Positions 15,278 through 22,681 of a stretch of DNA of 44,722 bases are shown here, piece after piece. The stretch's first letter is position 1, and each line of letters opens with the position of its first letter. The DNA lies in NCBI GenBank assembly GCA_937877535.1, contig CALFJF010000050.1, positions 1 through 44,722 of the forward strand. The letters run 5' to 3'. The translations under genes were made by a program, and so were the position numbers. Origin of the DNA: an uncultured Treponema sp. GTDB lineage: Bacteria > Spirochaetota > Spirochaetia > Treponematales > Treponemataceae. The notes under the pieces are model-generated. The model was not told where the DNA came from. It made no database searches and saw nothing but the letters and a program-made list of their open reading frames with translations.

Positions 15278-16861
15278 ATGTCAAAAAGTTTGATTTGCCT
15301 TTGCCTTACCGGGCAAACGCTTGAAGAAGATTTGGAAATCGTTGAAAAATATCGCCAGTACATTGATTTAGTGGAACTTCGCGTGGATTTTCTTTTGGAA
15401 GATGAGCGACTTCGAGTGCGCGAATTTCCCGCTCTCGTTCGGATTCCGTGCATTTTAACGATTCGGCGCGTGTGCGACGGCGGAAAATATGAAGAAGGCG
15501 AAGGGTCCAGAACGACGCTTTTTGCCCGCGCGCTTGCATTTGCGGATTCGGACTCACGGAAAAATTTTGCTTACGTTGATTTTGAAGAAGATTTCCGAGT
15601 TCCAAGCCTTGAAGATGCCGCGCTCGCGTTTGGAACAAAAATAATTCGCTCGTTTCACGACATGAAAAATCCAATCAAAAATATTTCTGAAAAAATCAAT
15701 CAACTTCGATTAACAGGCTACGAAATTCCAAAGGTTGCTTTTATGCCACATGGACTTGAAGACGTAACGAATTTGTTTGCAGAAGCGTCAAAATTCCATG
15801 GAACGGAGCAAATCGTTTGCGCAATGGGCGAGTTTGGTCTTCCGTCACGGATTTTTGCGCCAATTCTCAACTCGTATCTTTCTTACACTTCGCCCGCGGA
15901 ACTTTCGACAAATCTTTTAGAACTTGGACATTGCGACCCAAAAACGCTCGACACCATGTACCGATTTCATTCGATTGGTTCTTCCACGCGGATTTTTGGA
16001 ATTACGGGCTATCCGCTCAAAGTAACGTCGAGTCCAAAACTCCACAACGGGCAGCAAAAAAATCTGATGATAGATTCAATTTACATTCCGTTTCGTTCAC
16101 AAAGCGCAAAAGAAGCGTTTGATTTTGCAAAAACCGTGGGATTTTTCGGTTACAGCGTAACGATTCCGCACAAAGAAGAAATCATTTCATATTTGACAGA
16201 CGTTGACGAAAAAGTCAAAGAAATTGGCGCGTGCAACACGGTCATTCGCGAAGGAAACAATTGGATTGGACACAACACGGATTGCACTGGATTTGCAACT
16301 GCGCTTTTGGAATTTGTGAAAAAATCAACGGGCGAACAATCGATTCAAGGAAAAAAAGTTTCCGTCATTGGCGCGGGAGGCGCAAGCCGTGCGATTCTTT
16401 ACGCGCTCAAAACGCTCGGCGCGGACGGTTGCGTACTGAACAGAACAATAATGAAAGCGCAAAAAATTGCAGAAAAATTCGGCTTTTCTTGGGGCGGACT
16501 AAGCGCGGAGTCGGTTTCAAAAATCAACGAATATTCTGACATAATCGTGCAAACGACTTCAAAAGGAATGGGAGATTCAAATCCAAGCGACGAATTAAAC
16601 GACCCGATTTGGTTTTACGAGTTCAGCGGAAAAGAACTCGTGTACGATATAATCTACGAACCCGAAGAAACGCCACTTTTAAAACGTGCAAAAGATTCTG
16701 GTTGCAAAATTTGCAACGGCTGGACGATGTTACAATATCAAGCGCTTGAGCAAATGGAATTATTCTTAAAATCGTACACGGATTCCACTCCACAACGCGA
16801 CAGGACAGCAATAATCAGAATGACGAATTTTTTGAGAAATTCATACGGAATAAATCAATAA
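15278..16861 (+). CDS. aroDE: Fused 3-dehydroquinate dehydratase / shikimate dehydrogenase
   Basis: A 527-residue bifunctional shikimate-pathway enzyme. Residues 1-225 are type I dehydroquinase, with His127 (RSFHDMK) and Schiff-base Lys152 (PKVAF). Residues about 235-510 are shikimate dehydrogenase: substrate loop GITGYPLKVTSSPKLHN, catalytic Lys299 (VTIPHK), Asp335 (HNTDCTG) and the nucleotide motif GAGGASRAIL. In the substrate loop the usual HS.SP reads VTSSP. GGAGG precedes the ATG at 15278; an earlier in-frame ATG at 15179 lies in the repeat element. The AroD-AroE order matches the plant-type fusion also found in chlamydiae and some spirochetes. Cytoplasmic. Confidence 0.94.
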   Translation: MSKSLICLCLTGQTLEEDLEIVEKYRQYIDLVELRVDFLLEDERLRVREFPALVRIPCILTIRRVCDGGKYEEGEGSRTTLFARALAFADSDSRKNFAYVDFEEDFRVPSLEDAALAFGTKIIRSFHDMKNPIKNISEKINQLRLTGYEIPKVAFMPHGLEDVTNLFAEASKFHGTEQIVCAMGEFGLPSRIFAPILNSYLSYTSPAELSTNLLELGHCDPKTLDTMYRFHSIGSSTRIFGITGYPLKVTSSPKLHNGQQKNLMIDSIYIPFRSQSAKEAFDFAKTVGFFGYSVTIPHKEEIISYLTDVDEKVKEIGACNTVIREGNNWIGHNTDCTGFATALLEFVKKSTGEQSIQGKKVSVIGAGGASRAILYALKTLGADGCVLNRTIMKAQKIAEKFGFSWGGLSAESVSKINEYSDIIVQTTSKGMGDSNPSDELNDPIWFYEFSGKELVYDIIYEPEETPLLKRAKDSGCKICNGWTMLQYQALEQMELFLKSYTDSTPQRDRTAIIRMTNFLRNSYGINQ

Positions 16862-16914
16862 ATACGTTCGAGCATTTTGTTATCACACAGTTTTTTAGAT
16901 TAAGGGAAAATAAA

Positions 16915-17637
16915 ATGGAAATTTCAAAAGATGAACAAAAAGTGCTTGCGGCAAAAACGGCGGTGGACACGCTTTTTGAAAATGGTTCGATTTTTAGCGG
17001 AATGAAAATCGGGCTTGGAACGGGAAGCACCGCGCTTCCTGCAATTTCAAGAATCTGCGAGTTAATTAACGCAAAAAAAATCACAAACATAAAAGCCGTG
17101 CCAACGAGTTTGCAAACGGCAACATTTTGCGAAAAAAACGGAATTCACCTTTTTTCATTAAATTCAAAAGAAATTGACGGCGTTCTTGATTTAACGATTG
17201 ACGGAGCCGACGAAATCGACGGGGAAAACAATTTGATAAAAGGCGGCGGCGCGGCGTTGCTTCTTGAAAAAATCGTCGCGTATTCTTCAAAAAAATACGC
17301 AATCGTCGCCGACGAATCAAAATCGGTCAGTTCGCTCGGAAGTCGATTTCCGCTTCCTGTGGAAATCATCGGAGAAGCAAAACGGAGCGTGGAAAAAAGA
17401 CTCGAAAAACTCGGCGCAACGTGCACTCTCCGCGAAGGAGTCAAAAAATGCGGGCCTGTCATCACAGACAACGGAAACCAAATTCTCGACTGCCTTTGGA
17501 AAAGCGGCGTTGACGCAAGAAAAATGGAAGAGGAAATCAAAAAAATCCCCGGCGTTGTGGAAGTTGGATTTTTTACGTTCTTGCGTCCAACTGCGTTTAT
17601 TGCGCACAAAGACGGAAGCGTAGAAAAGCGTCCGTAA
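16915..17637 (+). CDS. rpiA: Ribose-5-phosphate isomerase A
   Basis: A 240-residue enzyme interconverting ribose 5-phosphate and ribulose 5-phosphate. Family motifs are present: LGTGSTA (substrate phosphate loop), TIDGADEID (catalytic aspartates) and LIKGGGAALLLEKI (catalytic glutamate and lysine). The start at 16915 has an AAGGG site. Its stop codon is only 3 nt from the stop codon of the convergent OmpA-family gene, with no terminator between them. Cytoplasmic, pentose phosphate pathway. Confidence 0.96.
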   Translation: MEISKDEQKVLAAKTAVDTLFENGSIFSGMKIGLGTGSTALPAISRICELINAKKITNIKAVPTSLQTATFCEKNGIHLFSLNSKEIDGVLDLTIDGADEIDGENNLIKGGGAALLLEKIVAYSSKKYAIVADESKSVSSLGSRFPLPVEIIGEAKRSVEKRLEKLGATCTLREGVKKCGPVITDNGNQILDCLWKSGVDARKMEEEIKKIPGVVEVGFFTFLRPTAFIAHKDGSVEKRP

Positions 17638-17640
17638 CGA

Positions 17641-19317
17641 TTACTCAAGAATGGTAATTTCAACGCGGCGGTTTTGAGCCTTTCCGCGCTCATTTGTGTT
17701 TGGCGCAATCGGTTTTGAGCCGCCCCACCCTCGGCAAATAAAACTGTCCGCACTCACGCCACGGCGCGACAGTTCTTGCGCCACAACTTTTGCCCGCTCT
17801 TCCGAAAGTGCTTGCTCGTCAGTAATATCGCCAACGCGAGCCGTATGTCCTTCAACAAGGAATTTGCCACCAGGAACAAGCGCGAGAACGTGCGCAATTT
17901 CATCAAGGCGGGAACTTTCTCCAGCAATAAGTTCGCTCGAATCCGCTTTGAACCGCAAATTTCTAACGCTCAGTCGGATTCCCGCGTTCGTTTGCTCAAC
18001 GACCATATCATTTTTTGGAGATTTTTGATTTTCAGAATCAGAAGACGCAGACGAATTTTCGTTTTGAGCATTTCGAGATTCGTTTGAAGAGCCGTTTGAA
18101 CCAATGCCAGAATCCAGCATTGAAAGAATTTCGTTTCGGCGAGTCGTTTTGTCGCTTTCTAAATTGTTCGACTCTGACGATGTGCCATTTTTATCCCCGC
18201 GATTTTCTCCGCCCAAAGCAAGTCCGCTTTGATTTTCTCGATTTCCGCCCAAACCGTTTTCGCCTTCGTTTGTGCCATCAAGCGGATTTCCGTCAGAGCC
18301 GATTTTTTCGGACGCTGGAGGCGAAAAAGACGCAAGTTCTGCCCGCGATTTTTCAACGTCCTCAAGAACAGAAAGATTTTGCTCGATTCTCTCTTTTTCG
18401 CTTTCAGAGCCACTCGGAACGGAAGAATCAAGCGACGCGAGCGCGATTTCTTCTTTTGACGCACTTCCGCTTCCCAAACCTTCGGAATCCAAAGAAAGGG
18501 CTTCGGAAAATGAATCAGAAACAGACGCGATTTCTCCGAGGGCTGGAATGAGCGTTCCGCGGTCAATCGCTGGCGGAAATTCAACAAAAAGAGAGATTTT
18601 TCCTTTGAGTTGAACGTTTTTTCCGCCCGCAAATTCAAACGACTCGTCAACATTATCGATTATCAAAAGCGGCGCACCCGTTGATTTTAGAACAAGGATT
18701 TCCGCTTTGTGTCCGCCGCGCGCTTTTTTTAAGTCGGGGTCGCCATTCGGGTCGCGCCAGTTCATTCCGTAATTCGTTTGCCACATTGCACCAATTCGGT
18801 AAACTGCTTGTCCGTTGTAGATTTCCTCACCTATAAAATTGTAAAGAACTTCGATTTTAAGACGAGTAAACACGCCTTGATTCAACGGGTCAACAGACCG
18901 CTCCGCACGACTCGTCCACGTATCTCCTGGTTTGATTTTTTCTGCAGGAAAACTCGGAAAACTTCGGAACGTCGGATAGCCGTTGTCTTCTTTCATTTCC
19001 ATTTTGCCGTCAGTGCCAAGTCGGAATTTTGCAGGAATCGCGTCGTAAATGCCCGCAAACGTGCTCGCTTGATTTCTAAGCGTTTTTTCCACAACGTAAA
19101 AATTGCCATCGTACACGCCGTCCAATCCAGGCGTAATAAAAGAACGCACTTCGCGATTTGAAAGTCCAACGTACCGCCCATTTTCGTACCGTCGGAGATT
19201 TGTGCGCTCCACAAGAGAATAACTCCTGCCGCCTGCATACGAAAGAGAAATGCTTTGAGCAAAAATATGAAAAGCAAAAACAAAAGTCAAAATAAAAAAC
19301 GCGGAGATTTTTTTCAT
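17641..19317 (-). CDS. OmpA-family peptidoglycan-associated protein
   Basis: A 558-residue protein with a signal peptide (MKKISAFFILTFVFAFHIFAQ). The N-terminal ~250 residues form a beta-rich domain of unknown type (SLVERTNLRRYENGRYVGLS, PGDTWTSRAERSVDPLNQGV). A long low-complexity linker rich in Ser, Glu, Gly and Asn spans about 270-435. The last ~110 residues are an OmpA_C peptidoglycan-binding domain (FLVEGHTARVGD, LSEERAKVVAQEL, NERGKAQNRRVEITI). The overall plan is like T. pallidum TP0624, which has an OmpA-like C-terminus after other domains; similarity beyond that is not checked. Start 19317 is chosen because a TTGAGA-N17-GATAAT promoter ends 6 nt before it, implying a leaderless mRNA. 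Confidence 0.85.
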   Translation of the reverse strand: MKKISAFFILTFVFAFHIFAQSISLSYAGGRSYSLVERTNLRRYENGRYVGLSNREVRSFITPGLDGVYDGNFYVVEKTLRNQASTFAGIYDAIPAKFRLGTDGKMEMKEDNGYPTFRSFPSFPAEKIKPGDTWTSRAERSVDPLNQGVFTRLKIEVLYNFIGEEIYNGQAVYRIGAMWQTNYGMNWRDPNGDPDLKKARGGHKAEILVLKSTGAPLLIIDNVDESFEFAGGKNVQLKGKISLFVEFPPAIDRGTLIPALGEIASVSDSFSEALSLDSEGLGSGSASKEEIALASLDSSVPSGSESEKERIEQNLSVLEDVEKSRAELASFSPPASEKIGSDGNPLDGTNEGENGLGGNRENQSGLALGGENRGDKNGTSSESNNLESDKTTRRNEILSMLDSGIGSNGSSNESRNAQNENSSASSDSENQKSPKNDMVVEQTNAGIRLSVRNLRFKADSSELIAGESSRLDEIAHVLALVPGGKFLVEGHTARVGDITDEQALSEERAKVVAQELSRRGVSADSFICRGWGGSKPIAPNTNERGKAQNRRVEITILE

Positions 19318-19323
19318 ATTTTT

Positions 19324-19367
19324 ATTATCGGACAACGCTTGCCGCCTCTCAACGCGCGAAGTAAAAT
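19324..19367. promoter_or_regulatory. Overlapping divergent promoters for the OmpA-family and Nudix genes
   Basis: Leftward: TTGAGA (19352-19347), 17-bp spacer, GATAAT (19329-19324), with the ATG at 19317. Rightward: TTGCCG (19339-19344), 17-bp spacer, TAAAAT (19362-19367), with the ATG at 19375. The two promoters interlock within 44 bp, so they probably compete for polymerase. Both place transcription start at or next to the start codon. Confidence 0.65.
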
Positions 19368-19374
19368 AAGAGCC

Positions 19375-19845
19375 ATGAAATCAAATCTCACAACGCTTTG
19401 CTATCTTGAGCGCGAAGAAAAATGGCTCATGTTGCATCGCGACGCAAAGAAAAACGACATAAACGAAGGAAAATGGATTGGAGTCGGCGGACATTTTGAA
19501 AAAGAAGAAAGTCCCGACGAATGTTTGCTCCGCGAAGTAAAGGAAGAAACGGGCTACACGCTAAACTCGTTCACATTCCGAGGCATTGTTACATTCGTTT
19601 CTGACAATACCCAAACAGAGTATATGCACATTTTTACGTCAAACGATTTTTCGGGAAACGAAATCCGCTGCACCGAAGGAACTTTGCAATGGATTGAAAA
19701 AGACAAAATAGAGTCCCTTAATGTATGGGAAGGCGACCGAATCTTTTTGGAAATGCTCAAAAAAAATGAGCCATTTTTTTCATTAAAACTCGTCTACAAA
19801 AACGGTTTTCTTTCTGAAAAATTTTTGAACGGAAAAGCAATTTGA
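19375..19845 (+). CDS. Nudix hydrolase (MutT/8-oxo-dGTP diphosphatase-like)
   Basis: A 156-residue Nudix protein. The Nudix box is complete at about residues 39-61 (GGHFEKEESPDECLL then REVKEETG), giving the metal-binding glutamates. The N-terminus TTLCYLEREEKWLMLHRDAK and the segment EGKWIGVGGH match the MutT/NUDT1-like 8-oxo-dGTP diphosphatases that clean oxidised nucleotides. The true substrate cannot be read from sequence. The start at 19375 has no ribosome-binding site but sits 7 nt after a -10 box, so it may be leaderless. It diverges from the OmpA-family gene and stands alone. Confidence 0.9.
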   Translation: MKSNLTTLCYLEREEKWLMLHRDAKKNDINEGKWIGVGGHFEKEESPDECLLREVKEETGYTLNSFTFRGIVTFVSDNTQTEYMHIFTSNDFSGNEIRCTEGTLQWIEKDKIESLNVWEGDRIFLEMLKKNEPFFSLKLVYKNGFLSEKFLNGKAI

Positions 19846-19904
19846 TGATATTTTTGTTTTTTTTATCATTTTTAGAAATTTCTTGAAAATTGTATTTGCT
19901 AATT

Positions 19905-19933
19905 TGTGGTTTCGACAGGCTACCCCAACCACA
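19905..19933. repeat. Palindromic GTGGTTTCGACAGG repeat
   Basis: TGTGGTT (19905-19911) and AACCACA (19927-19933) form a 7-bp stem around a TTCGACAGGCTACCCC-like loop. Same family as 15178-15202. Confidence 0.65.
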
Positions 19934-19978
19934 AAATCAGTTTTTCTCCAGACTTTTTACTTTCAGTTATAAAAAAAC

Positions 19979-19994
19979 TGTTTCACGTGAAACA
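19979..19994. promoter_or_regulatory. parS: parS centromere site 1
   Basis: TGTTTCACGTGAAACA is a perfect 16-bp palindrome and matches the bacterial ParB-binding parS consensus. It lies about 6.6 kb left of the predicted oriC, the usual position for chromosome segregation sites. Confidence 0.93.
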
Positions 19995-20026
19995 GTTTGA
20001 ATTTCAAAAGAACAAAAAATAAAAAG

Positions 20027-20042
20027 TGTTTCACGTGAAACA
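20027..20042. promoter_or_regulatory. parS: parS centromere site 2
   Basis: A second identical TGTTTCACGTGAAACA, 48 bp from the first. ParB-type loader genes are not in the window. Paired sites this close should give one strong ParB nucleation centre. Confidence 0.93.
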
Positions 20043-20043
20043 A

Positions 20044-20080
20044 AAAAAAGACGGAAAAGCAAATTGCTTTCCGTCTTTTA
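20044..20080 (-). terminator. gyrA terminator
   Basis: A long inverted repeat (AAAGACGGAAA... with ...TTTCCGTCTTT) around GCAAATTGC. On the minus strand it is followed by a run of about eight T residues and starts 3 nt after the gyrA stop. It can also end transcripts from the right-facing Nudix gene. Confidence 0.85.
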
Positions 20081-20082
20081 TT

Positions 20083-22554
20083 TTATTCGTCTTGTTTTTC
20101 TGAAAGATTTTCGGGAACTATGCGGTCAAAGCCGACTACGTAGTCGTTTTCGGAAAGATTTACAAGTTTGTTTCCAGAGGCAATTCGACTTTGCAGAGGA
20201 ATTTCTGAAACATTGACGCGAAGGGTTTTTCCCATGCTCGTTACACAAATCAACTCGTTATCTGGAGAAACAGACACCGCACCAACAACTTCTCCGCGCT
20301 TTTCAGAATTTCCAAAAATGCGCTGCCCGCCTGTATTCCGCCCGTGTTCAGAAAAATCGGAATATTCGACGCGCTTTCCGTAACCGAGTTTTGTAACAAC
20401 GAGCGCGTTGCATCCTTTTTCAACGCTTATCGCGGAAACCAACTCATCTCCGTCCCGAAGCCGAATTCCTCCAACGCCCGCAGCCGCTCTTCCCATAAAA
20501 CGAACCGAATCCCCGTGAATCAAAAGCCCCTGACCTTTTTTTGTTACAAGCATGATAGAATCTCCGTCCCCCGTTTGCACGGCAGAAACGAGTTTATCGT
20601 CTGCATCTTTAAACGAAATCGCAGTTACGCCACGAGTGCGAGCGTTTGCAAATTCGGTCGTTTTTACCTTTTTTACGATTCCTTTTTTTGTTGCCATAAA
20701 GATGTAGCGACTGTCCGTGTAATCGCGCAAAACGACGATTGCTGTAATTTCTTCGTCGGCGGCAAGTTGAACGAGCGTTTTTACATTTGAACCTCGCGCA
20801 CTTCTTCCTGATTCTGGAATTTCGTGGGCGCGAATCCAATACGCTCTTCCCGCGCTCGTGATAAACGTAATGTACGAATGAGTCGTTGCCGTTATGACTT
20901 GCGTTACAAAATCGTCCTCAACAAGACTTGAAGCAGACCCGCTCCCCTTTCCATTTCTGCCTTGAGTTCTGTAAAGCGAAAGCGGAATTCGCTTTATGTA
21001 GCCAAATTTTGAAATCGTAACAACAACATTTTCTTCTTTTATCATGTCCTCCACGTTGATTTCCGCCGCTTCTTCAACGTGAATTTCCGTGCGCCGCTCG
21101 TCGCCGTATTTTTCGGCAAGTTCGTCCGTTTCGCTTTTGACAAGTGCGTAGATTTTTTGTTTATTCGCAAGCAAATCGCGCAAGTACGCAATATGCACTT
21201 TCAATGCTTCCATTTCTTTTTTGAGTTCTTCGATTTGCAGGTTGGTGAGCCGAGAAAGTCGCATTTCAACGATTGCCGTGGACTGAATATCGTCAAAATT
21301 GAATCTTTTTTCGAGCGAAGCCTTTGCTTCTTGAACATCGCGAGAAGCGCGAATGAGTTTTATCACTTCGTCGATTGCGTCAACCGCAGTTATCAATGCT
21401 TCAAGAATATGTTCCCGCGCCAAATCTTTGTCAAGCAAAAATTGCGTTCGGCGAGTAACAACTTCCACGCGATGCTCCACAAAATGACGCACAAGCGATT
21501 TCAAATCAAGGATTTCAGGCTTTCCGTTTACCAGAGCAAGATTTATTACATTAAAATTCGACTGGAGTTCGGTTTTTGCAAACAGTTGATTCAAAACGAG
21601 TTTTGTAATCGCGCCACGTTTTAAGTCAACAACAAGGCGCATTCCCGTGCGGTCGCTCGTTTCGTCATTCGCTCCAGTAATTCCGTCAATCGCGCGCTCA
21701 CGAGCCAGTTCCTTAATGCGCTTAATTATCGACGTGGTATTTACGCCGTATGGCACTTCCGTAAAAACAATAGATTCCCGCCCGTTCGCAGATTGCTCAG
21801 TTTCAAATTTTGCCCGAACAACAATTTTTCCGCGCCCCGTTTTATACGCCTTTTTGAACCCGCTCGTTCCATAAATGATTCCGCCCGTCGGAAAATCAGG
21901 TCCTTTTATATGAAGCATCAGTTCGTCGATTGAAATGTCAGGATTTTCAATGTACGCGCCAATCGCCGAAGCGACTTCCCGCAAATTGTGGCTCGGCATA
22001 TTCGTCGCCATACCAACAGCGATTCCCGTAGTGCCATTGCACAGCAAAAATGGAAATTTTGCAGGAAGAACAGACGGCTCTTTTGTGGTGTCGTCAAAAT
22101 TGGGAATCATGTCAACTGTATTTTTGTCTATATCGAGAACCATATCCTCGGCAAGACGAGCCATTTTTGCCTCGGTGTAACGATAAGCCGCCGCGGGGTC
22201 TCCTGCCTGCGTTCCAAAATTTCCCTGGGGAGTTACGAGCGCGTATCGCTGGGCAAAATCCTGTCCAAGACGAACAAGCGCGTCGTAAACGGAAGCGTCT
22301 CCATGCGGATGATAATGTCCAAGAACTTCGCCAACAATCGTCGCGCATTTTTTTGTTTTTCCGCCGCTCGAAAGATGGAGCGTGTCCATTGCGTACAGAA
22401 TACGCCGATGCACAGGTTTCAATCCATCGCGAACATCAGGAAGGGCGCGTTGCACAATAACGGACATCGAATAGTCGATATACGCTTGCCGAACCTCATC
22501 TTGAATCGGAATTTGAATGACCGTTCCACCTTCAGAAGTTTTAATTTCTTCCAT
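20083..22554 (-). CDS. gyrA: DNA gyrase subunit A
   Basis: An 823-residue topoisomerase subunit that cuts and rejoins DNA to introduce negative supercoils with GyrB. The catalytic tyrosine is Tyr126 in AAAYRYTEAK. The quinolone-pocket segment HPHGDASVYDALVRLGQ has Ala87 where E. coli has Ser83, while Asp91 (E. coli Asp87) is kept. The C-terminal beta-pinwheel has a GyrA-box variant (QGRNGKG). It follows gyrB in the same direction by 127 nt and ends at a strong terminator beside parS. Transcription runs away from oriC, with the replication fork. Confidence 0.98.
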   Translation of the reverse strand: MEEIKTSEGGTVIQIPIQDEVRQAYIDYSMSVIVQRALPDVRDGLKPVHRRILYAMDTLHLSSGGKTKKCATIVGEVLGHYHPHGDASVYDALVRLGQDFAQRYALVTPQGNFGTQAGDPAAAYRYTEAKMARLAEDMVLDIDKNTVDMIPNFDDTTKEPSVLPAKFPFLLCNGTTGIAVGMATNMPSHNLREVASAIGAYIENPDISIDELMLHIKGPDFPTGGIIYGTSGFKKAYKTGRGKIVVRAKFETEQSANGRESIVFTEVPYGVNTTSIIKRIKELARERAIDGITGANDETSDRTGMRLVVDLKRGAITKLVLNQLFAKTELQSNFNVINLALVNGKPEILDLKSLVRHFVEHRVEVVTRRTQFLLDKDLAREHILEALITAVDAIDEVIKLIRASRDVQEAKASLEKRFNFDDIQSTAIVEMRLSRLTNLQIEELKKEMEALKVHIAYLRDLLANKQKIYALVKSETDELAEKYGDERRTEIHVEEAAEINVEDMIKEENVVVTISKFGYIKRIPLSLYRTQGRNGKGSGSASSLVEDDFVTQVITATTHSYITFITSAGRAYWIRAHEIPESGRSARGSNVKTLVQLAADEEITAIVVLRDYTDSRYIFMATKKGIVKKVKTTEFANARTRGVTAISFKDADDKLVSAVQTGDGDSIMLVTKKGQGLLIHGDSVRFMGRAAAGVGGIRLRDGDELVSAISVEKGCNALVVTKLGYGKRVEYSDFSEHGRNTGGQRIFGNSEKRGEVVGAVSVSPDNELICVTSMGKTLRVNVSEIPLQSRIASGNKLVNLSENDYVVGFDRIVPENLSEKQDE

Positions 22555-22681
22555 TATATAATCCTTTTTTCTAAAAATAGACCTGTTCGATAACGCGCGT
22601 TATCTCAAGGTTGACGAGTTCAAAACCGCTAAAAAACACGATTTTGAACGGTTGCATTTTAATAAATCTGTTTTGAGAAAA

